Source: Planctomycetota bacterium (GTDB taxonomy: Bacteria > Planctomycetota > Planctomycetia > Pirellulales > UBA1268). From it: DNA of 45,592 nt. The stretch spans positions 1 through 45,592 of the forward strand of contig JAGWVR010000018.1 of the NCBI GenBank assembly GCA_018970785.1, in the 5' to 3' direction. This document shows positions 7,802-16,136 of the stretch, one piece after another. Below the pieces are notes generated by a model, which worked only from the letters and a program-made list of their open reading frames with translations, was not told the origin of the DNA and did not search any database. The position numbers and the translations under genes are program-made. Each line of letters opens with the position of its first letter. The stretch's first letter is position 1.

Positions 7802-8733
7802 ACGCGATGGCAAAGAAGACCAAACCTGCCGCCCCCAAGGCCTGCGCGATCCTCCCCGACACCGTCCTCGGCGACGATGTCGCGCTGGCGGCCGACAACA
7901 TGGAGGCGATCCTCCGCTCCCCCAGTTACCGGCTGGCGCAGGAGGACCACGCGCTGCTCGAGAAGACCGAGTTGCGCGGCGTGCGGATGCTGCTGGAGCT
8001 GCAGAAACCGGAGTTGGTGTTCCGGCAGCACGCCATCGAATCGACGGTGATCGTCTTCGGCGGCACGCAGATCGTCGAGAAGAACGCCGCCGAGCGCCGG
8101 TTGTCGGAGGCGCGGCGTGCGGCGGCGGCGGCCCCCGGCGATGCCCGGCTGGCCCGCGACGTGAGCCGGGCGGAGCGGCTCCTCGAGCGCTCGCGTTACT
8201 ACGACGACGCCCGGGAATTCGCCCGTCTCGTGTCGATCGACAACCAGTGCGAGGAATCGCGGAAGTTCGTCGTCGTCACCGGCGGCGGGCCGGGGATCAT
8301 GGAGGCCGCCAACCGCGGCGCCTTCGACGTCGGCTGCCAGTCGATCGGGCTGAACATCAAGCTCCCCGCCGAGCAGCAGCCCAATCCGTTCATCACCCCC
8401 GACCTGTGCTTCCAGTTCAAGTACTTCGCGCTGCGAAAGTTCCATTTCATCCTCCGCGCCGCGGCGGTCGTCCTCTTCCCGGGCGGCTTCGGCACGCTCG
8501 ACGAGATGTTCGAGACGCTCACGCTGCGGCAGACGCAGCGGATGCAGCCGGTGCCGATCATCCTCTACGGCCGCGAATACTGGTCGAAGATCATCGATTT
8601 CCAGCGGCTCGCCGACGATGGCGTCATCGACGACCGCCACCTCGAGCTGTTTTCCTGGGCCGAGACGCCGGCCGAGGCCTGGCGGCAGATCACCGCCTTC
8701 CACGACGGCCGGTCGCGGCGCGGCGCCGGCTGA
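7798..8733 (+). CDS. LOG-family nucleoside 5'-monophosphate phosphoribohydrolase-like protein
   Basis: Member of the Rossmann-like family once called lysine decarboxylase-like. Relatives cleave N-glycosidic bonds of nucleoside 5'-monophosphates (cytokinin activation in plants; PpnN in E. coli). The signature motifs are GGGPGIMEAANRGA (162-175) and PGGFGTLDE (228-236), which carry the catalytic Arg and Glu. Residues 95-140 form an extra charged helical stretch of the larger family members. At 311 residues it is longer than the plant enzymes (about 215) and shorter than PpnN (about 450). The start may be the GTG at 7798, overlapping the previous stop, or the ATG at 7807; no ribosome binding site decides. 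The substrate cannot be inferred. It ends 10 bases before the convergent histidine kinase gene. Confidence 0.85.
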   Translation: MNAMAKKTKPAAPKACAILPDTVLGDDVALAADNMEAILRSPSYRLAQEDHALLEKTELRGVRMLLELQKPELVFRQHAIESTVIVFGGTQIVEKNAAERRLSEARRAAAAAPGDARLARDVSRAERLLERSRYYDDAREFARLVSIDNQCEESRKFVVVTGGGPGIMEAANRGAFDVGCQSIGLNIKLPAEQQPNPFITPDLCFQFKYFALRKFHFILRAAAVVLFPGGFGTLDEMFETLTLRQTQRMQPVPIILYGREYWSKIIDFQRLADDGVIDDRHLELFSWAETPAEAWRQITAFHDGRSRRGAG

Positions 8734-8743
8734 GGGAGCGGGT

Positions 8744-10474
8744 TCACGTCGTGGCGCCGTCGCGCGGCAGGACGAGGGTGAACGTGCTGCCCACGCCCGG
8801 AGTGCTCTCGACGGCGACGGTCCCGCCGTGGGCCAGGGCGATGTGTTTGACGATCGACAACCCCAGTCCCGTGCCGCCGAGCTTGCGGCTGCGTCCCTTG
8901 TCGATCCGGTAGAACCGTTCGAACAGACGGGGGAGGTGCTCGGCCTCGATGCCGCAGCCCTCGTCGCGCACCGCCAGTCGGACGTGCGTCACCGCGCCGG
9001 CGCCACTGCCCGGGGCGACGGTGATCCAGATCCGCCGGCCGGAATCGCTGTATTTGATGGCGTTGTCGACGAGGTTGATCAGCGCCTGCTCGAGGAGCGG
9101 GGCGTTGACCGCCGCGTCGAGGTCGGGAGGACACTCCCCCGCCAGTTCGATCGCCCGGTCGCGGGCCCGGGGGAGGCAGTCGGCGACCACGTTGTCGACG
9201 ACGGTGGCCAGCGCCACGCGCTCCACCGGCAGGCTGCCCGCTCCCTCCTGCTGCTCGATCCGCGACAGCGAGAGGAGATCCTCGATGATCGCTCCGAGGC
9301 GGTCCGCCTGCCGGGCGATGATCCGCAGGAACCGGCGCGAGTCGTCGGGGTCGTCGGCGGCCCCGTCGAGCAGGGTCTCGACGAACCCCTTGATCGAGGC
9401 CACCGGTGTCTTCAATTCGTGGGACACGTTGGCGACGAATTCGCGGCGCACGTTCTCGAGCCGCTGGATGTCGGTGATGTCGTTGAGGACGATCACCGCC
9501 CCCCCTTCACCGTACACGTCGCGCAGCGCCGTGCCGCGCACGCGCAGCGTCCGGTCGCGCGGGCCGCGGAGGAGGAGGTCGTCCTCGACGGGCGCCCGGC
9601 AATCGATCGCCAGGAGTGCGAAGCGCCGCAGATCGGCGTTGTCGACGGCGTCCTGGAGGGGGCGGCCGACGGCGCCGGCGGCGTCGAGGCCGAGAAGCTC
9701 GGCGGCGGTGGCGTTGATGCTCACGATCCGCTGCCGCGAGTCGATCGCCAGCACGCCCTCGATCATGCTGCCGAGGACCGCTTCCTGCTGGGTGCCCTGG
9801 CGGCCGATCGTCAGCCCGCGCTCGATGAGCTGACCGTGGAGCGCGGCGATCGCCGCCGACAGCGACGCCAGCTCACGGCTCTCCGGGCGCTTGAGCGTGA
9901 CCCCCTCGGTGCCGTCGGCGAGGCTCGTCGCCGTCCGCGCCAGTTCCTCGACGGGACGCGTGAGCCGCGAGATCGCCAGGTACCCCAGGGCCGCGGCCGC
10001 CAATCCCCAGACGACCTGCCAGCCCAGGAGGGTGCGCTGGTCGCGGGCCAGACGCTTGTCGTCGCTCCCGGCCTGGAGGGTGACGCGCACCTGTCCGCCG
10101 GAGGCGGGGCCGGACTCCACGGCCCGGGTGACCGACAGCACGCGCTGCCGGGACGCGGTATCGAACCGCGTCGTGCGCCGCGGGGGACCGGCCATCGTCG
10201 ACCCCGCCGCGGCGGCGCCGGCCGGGGTGTCGGCGGCGACGAACTCGACCACCATCCCGTCGCTCCCCGACCAGATCCGGTGGGGCGTCGACGCGCCCCC
10301 CGCGTCGAGCGTGGCGATCGCCAGCGCGGCGGCATCCTCGAGCCGCCGGAAGGCCGCGGCATCGGCGAGCCGGCCGAGCGACACGCTCGCCAGCCACGCG
10401 CCGGCGACGAACAGGCCGGCGAGCACCGCCGCCAACGCCGCGAAGAACTGCCAGACGAGCCGCGTGCGGGGCAT
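8744..10474 (-). CDS. phoR: PhoR-like sensor histidine kinase
   Basis: Membrane sensor kinase of 576 residues. Domains in order: membrane segment 8-30; a periplasmic sensor part of about 120 residues; second membrane segment near 151-168; HAMP (169-215); PAS (230-330); HisKA with the phosphate-accepting His352 in FVANVSHELKTP; and HATPase_c with Asn471, DEGCGIE (504-510) and GGTGLGLS (533-540). This is the PhoR/WalK/ResE plan. It lies 29 bases downstream of its response regulator in the same operon. The periplasmic part distinguishes it from E. coli PhoR, which has only a short loop. Phosphate sensing is the most common role for such pairs, but no pst or phoU gene is in view, so the signal is inferred. 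The start ATG (MPRTRLVW) is just ahead of the first membrane segment. Confidence 0.88.
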   Translation of the reverse strand: MPRTRLVWQFFAALAAVLAGLFVAGAWLASVSLGRLADAAAFRRLEDAAALAIATLDAGGASTPHRIWSGSDGMVVEFVAADTPAGAAAAGSTMAGPPRRTTRFDTASRQRVLSVTRAVESGPASGGQVRVTLQAGSDDKRLARDQRTLLGWQVVWGLAAAALGYLAISRLTRPVEELARTATSLADGTEGVTLKRPESRELASLSAAIAALHGQLIERGLTIGRQGTQQEAVLGSMIEGVLAIDSRQRIVSINATAAELLGLDAAGAVGRPLQDAVDNADLRRFALLAIDCRAPVEDDLLLRGPRDRTLRVRGTALRDVYGEGGAVIVLNDITDIQRLENVRREFVANVSHELKTPVASIKGFVETLLDGAADDPDDSRRFLRIIARQADRLGAIIEDLLSLSRIEQQEGAGSLPVERVALATVVDNVVADCLPRARDRAIELAGECPPDLDAAVNAPLLEQALINLVDNAIKYSDSGRRIWITVAPGSGAGAVTHVRLAVRDEGCGIEAEHLPRLFERFYRIDKGRSRKLGGTGLGLSIVKHIALAHGGTVAVESTPGVGSTFTLVLPRDGATT

Positions 10475-10503
10475 ACGGGGGGGTGACCGGCGACCACGGT
10501 CGC

Positions 10504-11217
10504 TCAGGGCCGGAACCGGTAGCCGACGCCGCGGACGGTCTCGATGTAGCTGCCGTGGGCGCCGAGCTTCTTCCGCAGGCCGGCCACCTGGACGTCGACC
10601 GACCGCTCCGTGACAGGATAATCCTCCCCGCGGACGGCGTCGACGATCTGCGTCCGGGTGTAGGCCCAGCCGGGACGCTTGGCGAGGAACTGCAGCAGCG
10701 CGAATTCGGTGTAGGTCAGCTCGAGCGGCGTCCCGGCGAGGATCGCCTCGTGGCGACCGGGATGGATCGACAGCTCGTGGACGCGGATCGTGGTGTCGAG
10801 CTCGGTCTCGCGGCGGCGCAGCAGTGCCTTGACGCGGGCGACCAGCACGCGCGGGCTGAACGGCTTGGCGATGTAGTCGTCGGAGCCGTGTTCGAGCCCG
10901 GCGACGATGTCGCTCTCCTCGCTCTTGGCGGTGAGCATCACGATCGGGATCTCGCGCGTCTTCGATTCGCTTTTCAGCCGCCGGCAGACCTCGAGCCCGT
11001 CGATCCCCGGCAGCATGACGTCGAGCACGATCAGGTCCGGCGGCTGGCGGCGGACGCTGCGGAGGGCGTCCTCGCCGGTCGCCACGCAGGTCACCTGGTA
11101 ACCCTCGCGCGAGAGGTTGTAGCGGAGGAGCTCGAGGAGGTCGTCCTCGTCGTCGACGACGAGGATCCGCTGGGCCGCGGCGTCGGCGGCCTTGTTCCGG
11201 GAGGAGTTTGGTTTCAC
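10504..11217 (-). CDS. phoB: OmpR/PhoB-family response regulator
   Basis: A 237-residue transcription factor. Receiver domain at about 16-130 with acidic pair Asp22-Asp23, phosphorylation site Asp66 in IVLDVMLPG, and Lys in YIAKPFSP. The winged-helix DNA-binding domain runs from about 140 to 237, with LTYTEFALLQFL and the recognition stretch RSVDVQVAGLRKKLG. A final GVGYRF is typical. The start codon is GTG at 11217, with GAGG about ten bases upstream; the first 15 residues before the receiver are a short polar tail. It is the first gene of the phoB-phoR pair. The pairing and order match PhoBR, but the regulon is unproven. Confidence 0.88.
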   Translation of the reverse strand: MKPNSSRNKAADAAAQRILVVDDEDDLLELLRYNLSREGYQVTCVATGEDALRSVRRQPPDLIVLDVMLPGIDGLEVCRRLKSESKTREIPIVMLTAKSEESDIVAGLEHGSDDYIAKPFSPRVLVARVKALLRRRETELDTTIRVHELSIHPGRHEAILAGTPLELTYTEFALLQFLAKRPGWAYTRTQIVDAVRGEDYPVTERSVDVQVAGLRKKLGAHGSYIETVRGVGYRFRP

Positions 11218-11293
11218 CTGCCGTCGCCTCGGAACCGCCGGGGCTGTGCGCCGGACCCGCCACGCCGGATCGGCCGGCCCTGAATCGACCGAG

Positions 11294-11317
11294 AGTGTAC
11301 GCCGGCCCGGAACCGGG
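11294..11317 (-). promoter_or_regulatory. Possible -10 element and palindrome ahead of phoB
   Basis: On the minus strand TACACT (11299-11294) is a 4/6 -10 match about 77 bases ahead of the GTG start. Just upstream CCCGG-AA-CCGGG (11306-11317) is an inverted repeat covering the -35 region, as a repressor or autoregulatory site would. No convincing PHO box is seen. Confidence 0.3.
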
Positions 11318-11358
11318 GGTGTTAGTTTTCGGTGAATCCTGGCCCCGGCGCGGGGACG

Positions 11359-11376
11359 CCGCCCGCCACCGGGCGG
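11359..11376 (-). terminator. Hairpin after the SNF2 helicase gene
   Basis: A perfect 7-bp stem, CCGCCCG with CGGGCGG around CCAC, lies seven bases past the helicase stop (minus-strand reading). There is no T-run. The rest of the 166-base gap (11218-11383) holds only the phoB promoter candidates. Confidence 0.4.
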
Positions 11377-11383
11377 GCGCGGC

Positions 11384-14300
11384 TCACGACAGCAGCAGCT
11401 CGACGTCGTCGGCCGACAGACTGGTGATCATGTTCTCGTCGGCGCGGACGATCGAGTCGGCCAGCTCGCGCTTCCGCGCCTGAAGGGCGAGGATCTTCTC
11501 CTCGACCGTGTCACGGGCGATGAGCCGGTAGGCGAACACGCGCCGTGTCTGGCCGATGCGGTGTGCGCGGTCGACGGCCTGTGCCTCGACGGCGGGATTC
11601 CACCACGGGTCGAGGATGTAGATGTAGTCGGCGGCGGTGAGGTTGAGCCCCTGGCCGCCGGCCTTGAGGCTGACGAGGAACAGCCGGCAGTCGGGGTCTT
11701 CCTGGAAGCGGGTCACGCGCGCCTGCCGGTCGGTCGTCTTGCCGTCGAGGTACTCGTAGGTCTGGCCGCGGCCGTCGAGGTGATGGCGGAGGATCGCGAG
11801 GAAACTGGTGAACTGGCTGAACACCAGGACCTTGTGCCCCTCGTCGATCACCTCGCCGAGCTGCTCGAGGAGCGTCTCCAGCTTCGCCCCCGGTTCGTCG
11901 ATCCGCGCCGGATCGATCAGCGCCGGGTGGCACGCCGTCTGCCGCAGCCGGAGCAGCGCCTCGAGGACCGCGAACCGGGCCTTGCCGATCCCCAGCCTGC
12001 CGATGCGGCCGGAGAGCTCGAGGCGGTAATGCTCGCGGAGCTCGTCGTAGGTCTTGCGCTGCGATTCGCCGAGCTCGCAGAAGATCGTCTGCTCGGTCTT
12101 TTCGGGGAGGTCGGAGAGCACCTGCGCCTTGGTGCGCCGCAGCAGGAACGGCTTGACCGCCCGGGCGACCACCTCGGCAGCCCCGGTTCCCTGGCCGCCG
12201 GCGAGGAACCGCTTGAGCCGCGACGCGCTGCCCAGTTGGCCGGGATTGAGGAACTCGAAGATGCTCCACAGCTCGCCGATGTGGTTCTCGACCGGCGTCC
12301 CGGTCAGCGCAAGGCGGTGCCGGGCACGCAACAGCCGGCAGGCCTTGGCAGCCTGGCTGCCGGCATTCTTGATCGACTGGGCCTCGTCGAGGACGACGTA
12401 GTCGAACTCGACCTCGCGATGGCGGACGATGTCGCGGCGGAGCGTGCCGTAGGTGGTGAGGACGACGTCGTGGTCGGTCATCGACCCGGCTGCCTCGCCA
12501 CGCGCGTTGCCGGTGTGGTTGAGGACGCGCAGCTGCGGCGCGAAGCGGGTCGCCTCCTCGATCCAGTTGAACACCAGGCTCTTGGGCACGATGACCAGCG
12601 ACGGGCGGTGGCCGAGTCCACCGGCCTCGAGGGTCGCCCGACGGCGGACGAGCATCGCCAGGACCTGGATCGTCTTGCCGAGCCCCATGTCGTCGGCCAG
12701 GCAGCCGCCCAGCCCCATCCGCTCCAGGAACGTCAGCCAGCCGAGGCCCTCGCGCTGGTAGTGGCGCAGCGTCCCCTGGAATCCGTCCGGCTCGGTTTCC
12801 GCCTCCGGCCGATCGCCCGCCGCCAGCTCGGCACGCAGGTGCGCGAACGCCTCGTCCACCTGCGACTGCGGCTGCCCGGCGAGCAGGGCGTCGAGGAGGG
12901 CGACCTGGAGCCGGCTGTAGCGCAGCCGGCCGTCGTGCCGCGTCGCCAGGGCGATCATCGGCTCGAACTGCTCGGCCATCCCCTCCGGCAGGATCCCCAG
13001 CGAGCCGTCGGACAGCTCCACTGCGCGCGATCCGGAGGCGAGCGCCTCGAGGATCGCGGGGAGGTCGCCGGTCACGCCGCCGAAGTCGATGCTCCCGGCG
13101 AGTTCGAACCAGTCGATTCCGCTGGTCACGTTCCAGGCGACGCTGCCCGCCGGACGGTAACGGCGGCCCGAGACCTCGACGTTCCAGCCGGCGGCCGCGA
13201 GCTGCGGCACCGACGCGTCGAGCCGCGCCCGGGCCATCTCGACGTGGTGATCGGGGGGCGTGCCCGCGGCGTCGGGCCGGGCCGGCGAGGCACCGAGGCG
13301 CAGCAGATGACCCAGTGCCACGCGCTCGGCGGCACGGTTGCGGCGCACGAGCAACCGTCGGTCGGCATCGGCGGCGCCCCCCGCCGGATCGTCGGCGGCG
13401 ACCGACAGACCGCCGTAGTCGAACCACACCCGTCCCGCCAGCTGGACGCGCGGGGCGGTCCTTCGGCGCCGCGCCGGCCCGCCATCGGCCGGCTCGTCGT
13501 CGATCACCGTCCGGGAGTCGTCGAGCACGAGCCGGGGGCGCGGCGTACCCGACTCCACGGTCCAGCCGCACCACGCCGGCAGCTCCAGCCGCGGCATGTC
13601 GGCCAGCGCCGCCAAACGCACGATCAACTGGTCGATCTGGGCCCCGGCGCATTCCAGCGGCCCGCGCCGCTCGAACTGCTCCATCCAGCCGGTCGCCTCC
13701 TCGACCGCCAACCGGGCGAGCCGGTCGGCGAAGATCACCAGCCCCGCGCGGAGGATCGCGCGCGGTTCGGCCAGCTCGCGGCGCTCGCTGCCGCGGACGA
13801 GCATCCCGCGGAGCGTGGCCTTGCCCGGCCGAGGGCCGGTCGCGGGGCCGTCGCTCATCTCGCGGAGCGACTCACCGCGGAGTTCGACGCGCTCGTCGGG
13901 GCCGAGCACCAACGCGAACGACCACGGGCGGCCGCCGTCCCAGGTGAGCGGGATGACCGTATCGGGGTGGCGGCGGGCGTCGGGCTGGATCACCAGCCGC
14001 CCGCTTTCGCACAGCGCGGCGAGGCGCGCCGACGCGGCCCGCGGGTTGACGGCGATCCGGGCGATCGTCCGCCGCTCCAGGGCCTCTCCGCTCCCGTCCC
14101 CCACCACCTGGGCGCCGACCAGCCCGGCGAGGATCTCCTGCTCGGCGGCATCGAGCTCGTCGAAGGGGACCTCGGCGCCGGGGCCGGAGCCAATGATCAC
14201 CGCCCGTGGGCGTCCCGTCGCCTGGCCGGCGACGTCGAGCTGCATCCGGGCGGGGAGGAGGATCGCCGAGCGGCTCTCGGTGGAGGCGCCCAGATCGAGG

Positions 14301-14863
14301 AGAAACACCAGCCCGCCCCCCTGCCGCCGGGCCTCGGCGAGGGGAAAACCGCGGCCGCGGACCGCCGGCTCCACCAGCCGGCGACGCTCCTCGAGGTCCG
14401 TCAGCCAGGCGGGCTGCCGGCCTCCGCGCCGGTCCGCCGGCCCCGGCAGCGCTCCGGGCACCGCGACGGGAGGGGGACTCTCCTCTTCTCCCGGTTCGGC
14501 GTCGTCTTCTCCCACGTCGGCCGCTCCCTCGGCCGGAACCATTTCCAGGACCAGCGGCGTGTGGTCGCCGATCCGCGACAGCAGGCCGCGGCGATCGACT
14601 TCGAGGAGGACGGCGGCGAGGATCGCGCACGGTTCGCCGACGCGACCGCGATCGGTCGAGCAGCGCACTTCGAGCGTCATTCCGCCGCGGCGTCCGGCCG
14701 ACAGCTCGAGGTGCACCTCGTGCACCACCCCCGCTTCCTGACTGACCACCGCCTGCACGCGCCCGACACGCGGGCAGGAGACGCGGATCTCGTCGACGGC
14801 CCGCGCGGCGGCGACATCCGCCGGATCGAAGAGGTGGAAGAGGCGTTGCTGGAAGCTCGACAT
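11384..14863 (-). CDS. SNF2-family DEAD/DEAH-box helicase (HepA/RapA-like)
   Basis: A 1159-residue ATPase of the Swi2/Snf2 group, which use ATP to move along DNA and displace proteins. The C-terminal 460 residues hold the motor: Walker A DDMGLGKT (724-731), DEAQ (826-829), LTGTP (853-857), then the helicase C lobe with SLKAGGQGLNL (1065-1075) and QAVDRAHRIGQ (1095-1105). The N-terminal 690 residues are not recognised in detail; they resemble the long associated region of bacterial SNF2 proteins, with acidic, proline-rich linkers near 110-145 and 455-470. I see no SWIM zinc-finger cysteines. There is no methyltransferase, nuclease or other defence gene nearby, so a housekeeping role in transcription or repair is likelier than phage defence. 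The gene has its own TACAAC -10-like hexamer at 14927-14922 and is followed by phoB. Confidence 0.9.
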   Translation of the reverse strand: MSSFQQRLFHLFDPADVAAARAVDEIRVSCPRVGRVQAVVSQEAGVVHEVHLELSAGRRGGMTLEVRCSTDRGRVGEPCAILAAVLLEVDRRGLLSRIGDHTPLVLEMVPAEGAADVGEDDAEPGEEESPPPVAVPGALPGPADRRGGRQPAWLTDLEERRRLVEPAVRGRGFPLAEARRQGGGLVFLLDLGASTESRSAILLPARMQLDVAGQATGRPRAVIIGSGPGAEVPFDELDAAEQEILAGLVGAQVVGDGSGEALERRTIARIAVNPRAASARLAALCESGRLVIQPDARRHPDTVIPLTWDGGRPWSFALVLGPDERVELRGESLREMSDGPATGPRPGKATLRGMLVRGSERRELAEPRAILRAGLVIFADRLARLAVEEATGWMEQFERRGPLECAGAQIDQLIVRLAALADMPRLELPAWCGWTVESGTPRPRLVLDDSRTVIDDEPADGGPARRRRTAPRVQLAGRVWFDYGGLSVAADDPAGGAADADRRLLVRRNRAAERVALGHLLRLGASPARPDAAGTPPDHHVEMARARLDASVPQLAAAGWNVEVSGRRYRPAGSVAWNVTSGIDWFELAGSIDFGGVTGDLPAILEALASGSRAVELSDGSLGILPEGMAEQFEPMIALATRHDGRLRYSRLQVALLDALLAGQPQSQVDEAFAHLRAELAAGDRPEAETEPDGFQGTLRHYQREGLGWLTFLERMGLGGCLADDMGLGKTIQVLAMLVRRRATLEAGGLGHRPSLVIVPKSLVFNWIEEATRFAPQLRVLNHTGNARGEAAGSMTDHDVVLTTYGTLRRDIVRHREVEFDYVVLDEAQSIKNAGSQAAKACRLLRARHRLALTGTPVENHIGELWSIFEFLNPGQLGSASRLKRFLAGGQGTGAAEVVARAVKPFLLRRTKAQVLSDLPEKTEQTIFCELGESQRKTYDELREHYRLELSGRIGRLGIGKARFAVLEALLRLRQTACHPALIDPARIDEPGAKLETLLEQLGEVIDEGHKVLVFSQFTSFLAILRHHLDGRGQTYEYLDGKTTDRQARVTRFQEDPDCRLFLVSLKAGGQGLNLTAADYIYILDPWWNPAVEAQAVDRAHRIGQTRRVFAYRLIARDTVEEKILALQARKRELADSIVRADENMITSLSADDVELLLS

Positions 14864-14921
14864 GCAAGGCGGTCCCGGCGGGCTTCGGACCGTCCCGGGG
14901 GCCGGCGGCGCGAAGCAGGCT

Positions 14922-14927
14922 GTTGTA
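14922..14927 (-). promoter_or_regulatory. -10-like hexamer ahead of the SNF2 gene
   Basis: TACAAC on the minus strand, 58 bases ahead of the start at 14863. The same GTACAACA octamer occurs ahead of the cupin gene (39850-39843). No -35 element is convincing. Confidence 0.3.
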
Positions 14928-14966
14928 CCCCGGCGGGGGGCGGCAAGGCGAGCAGTGCCGCGGCCG

Positions 14967-16028
14967 TCAGCCGCCGCGGGCGGTGGCGATCAGCTCGAGG
15001 ACGTTCTCCACCGGCGTCTCGGGGAGCACCCCGTGACCGAGGTTGAGGACGTGGCCCGGTCGGCCGGCGACGGCGTCGAGCAGCTCCCGCGTCCGTCGCC
15101 GGACGGTCGCCCGGTCGGCGAGCAGGAGCGTCGGGTCGAGATTCCCCTGGACGGCACGGTCGGCCCCGACCGCCCGCCAGGCGTCGAGCAGGTCGATCCG
15201 CCAGTCGATGCCGATCACCGTGCCACCGGCAGCGGCGAGCTGGGGCAGGAGCGCCGGGTTCCCGGTCGCGAAGTGGATCGTCGGCGCCCGCCGCGCTGCC
15301 GCCTCGAGCGCCACGCGGGAATGAGGGAGCACGTAGCGGACGTAGTCGGCGGGCCCGAGGCACCCGACCCAGCTGTCGAACAGTTGCACTGCCTGCGCCC
15401 CGGCGTCGATCTGGGCACACAGGAACCGGCTCACCGCCCGTGCCAGCCGCCCCATCAGGTCGTGCCAGGCCGATTCGTGGCGGAGCATGAAGGACCGCGT
15501 CCGCTGCCAGGAACGGCTGGTGCCCCCTTCGATGCAGTACCCGGCGAGCGTGAACGGCGCGCCGGCGAACCCGATCACCGGGATCGAGTCGTCGAGGCCG
15601 GCGCGCGTCGCCGCGACGCAGTCCATCACGTACCCCAGCGCGTCGACGTCGCCGAGCTCGTGGAACCGCCCGAGGTCGGCCGGATCGCGGAGGGGATTGT
15701 GGATCACCGGTCCCTCGCCGGCGGCGAACTCCAGGTCCATCCCCATCGGCTCGAGGATCGGCAGCAGGTCGCTGAAGATGATCGCGGCGTCGACGCCGAG
15801 GCGCTCGACGGTGGCGATCATCACGTCGGCGGCGAGGCGCGGCGTCTTCACCAGCTCCATGAACCCGACACGATCACGGACCTGCCGATACTCGGGGAGA
15901 TAGCGGCCGGCCTGGCGCATCAGCCATACCGGAGTCCGTTCGACCGGCTCGCGGCGGCAGGCGCGGAGAAACAGCGCACGCGAGTAGCGGTCGGTGACGG
16001 TGGGCGGGGGCGTGGCCGCGGGGATCAT
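14967..16028 (-). CDS. hemE: Uroporphyrinogen decarboxylase
   Basis: Converts uroporphyrinogen III to coproporphyrinogen III by four decarboxylations, in the heme pathway, cytoplasmic homodimer. The protein has 353 residues, the usual length. Near the N-terminus PVWLMRQAGRYLPEYR is the family hallmark and includes the substrate-binding arginines. Further motifs are IIFSDLL with the catalytic Asp, GFAGAPFTLAGY, and LNLGHGVLPETP near the C-terminus. The start ATG (MIPAATPPP) lies six bases after a TATACT hexamer and has no Shine-Dalgarno sequence, suggesting a leaderless mRNA. It diverges from the hemX-like gene that is coupled to hemA, so three heme-linked genes sit together. Confidence 0.95.
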   Translation of the reverse strand: MIPAATPPPTVTDRYSRALFLRACRREPVERTPVWLMRQAGRYLPEYRQVRDRVGFMELVKTPRLAADVMIATVERLGVDAAIIFSDLLPILEPMGMDLEFAAGEGPVIHNPLRDPADLGRFHELGDVDALGYVMDCVAATRAGLDDSIPVIGFAGAPFTLAGYCIEGGTSRSWQRTRSFMLRHESAWHDLMGRLARAVSRFLCAQIDAGAQAVQLFDSWVGCLGPADYVRYVLPHSRVALEAAARRAPTIHFATGNPALLPQLAAAGGTVIGIDWRIDLLDAWRAVGADRAVQGNLDPTLLLADRATVRRRTRELLDAVAGRPGHVLNLGHGVLPETPVENVLELIATARGG

Positions 16029-16034
16029 CGGGGC

Positions 16035-16040
16035 AGTATA
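16035..16040 (-). promoter_or_regulatory. -10 hexamer placing the hemE transcript start at its ATG
   Basis: TATACT (5/6 to consensus) on the minus strand, followed by six bases and then the hemE ATG. A start seven bases past the hexamer would coincide with the A of the ATG. No -35 match is seen at the expected distance. Confidence 0.35.
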
Positions 16041-16090
16041 GGGTGGATCGAGCGGCGGTTTCGGCCGCGGGATCGGATCCGCGGGCCGAC

Positions 16091-16096
16091 TACAAT
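16091..16096 (+). promoter_or_regulatory. -10 hexamer of the hemX-hemA operon
   Basis: TACAAT (5/6 to consensus) 40 bases ahead of the ATG at 16137. The other in-frame ATG, at 16095, lies within this hexamer, which favours the later start. Confidence 0.35.
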
Positions 16097-16136
16097 GGCG
16101 GCGTCGGTTCGGCATTCCCCCGAGGACCGGGTCGGG

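Noticed and set aside
11218-11383. A PHO box ahead of phoB
   Set aside because: No 7-bp direct repeats spaced like a PHO box were found; only a TACACT hexamer and a CCCGG-AA-CCGGG inverted repeat are present.
11384-14863. SNF2 helicase as part of an antiphage system
   Set aside because: The neighbours are a two-component pair and heme genes; no methyltransferase, nuclease, protease or DISARM/DrmD-like partner is present.
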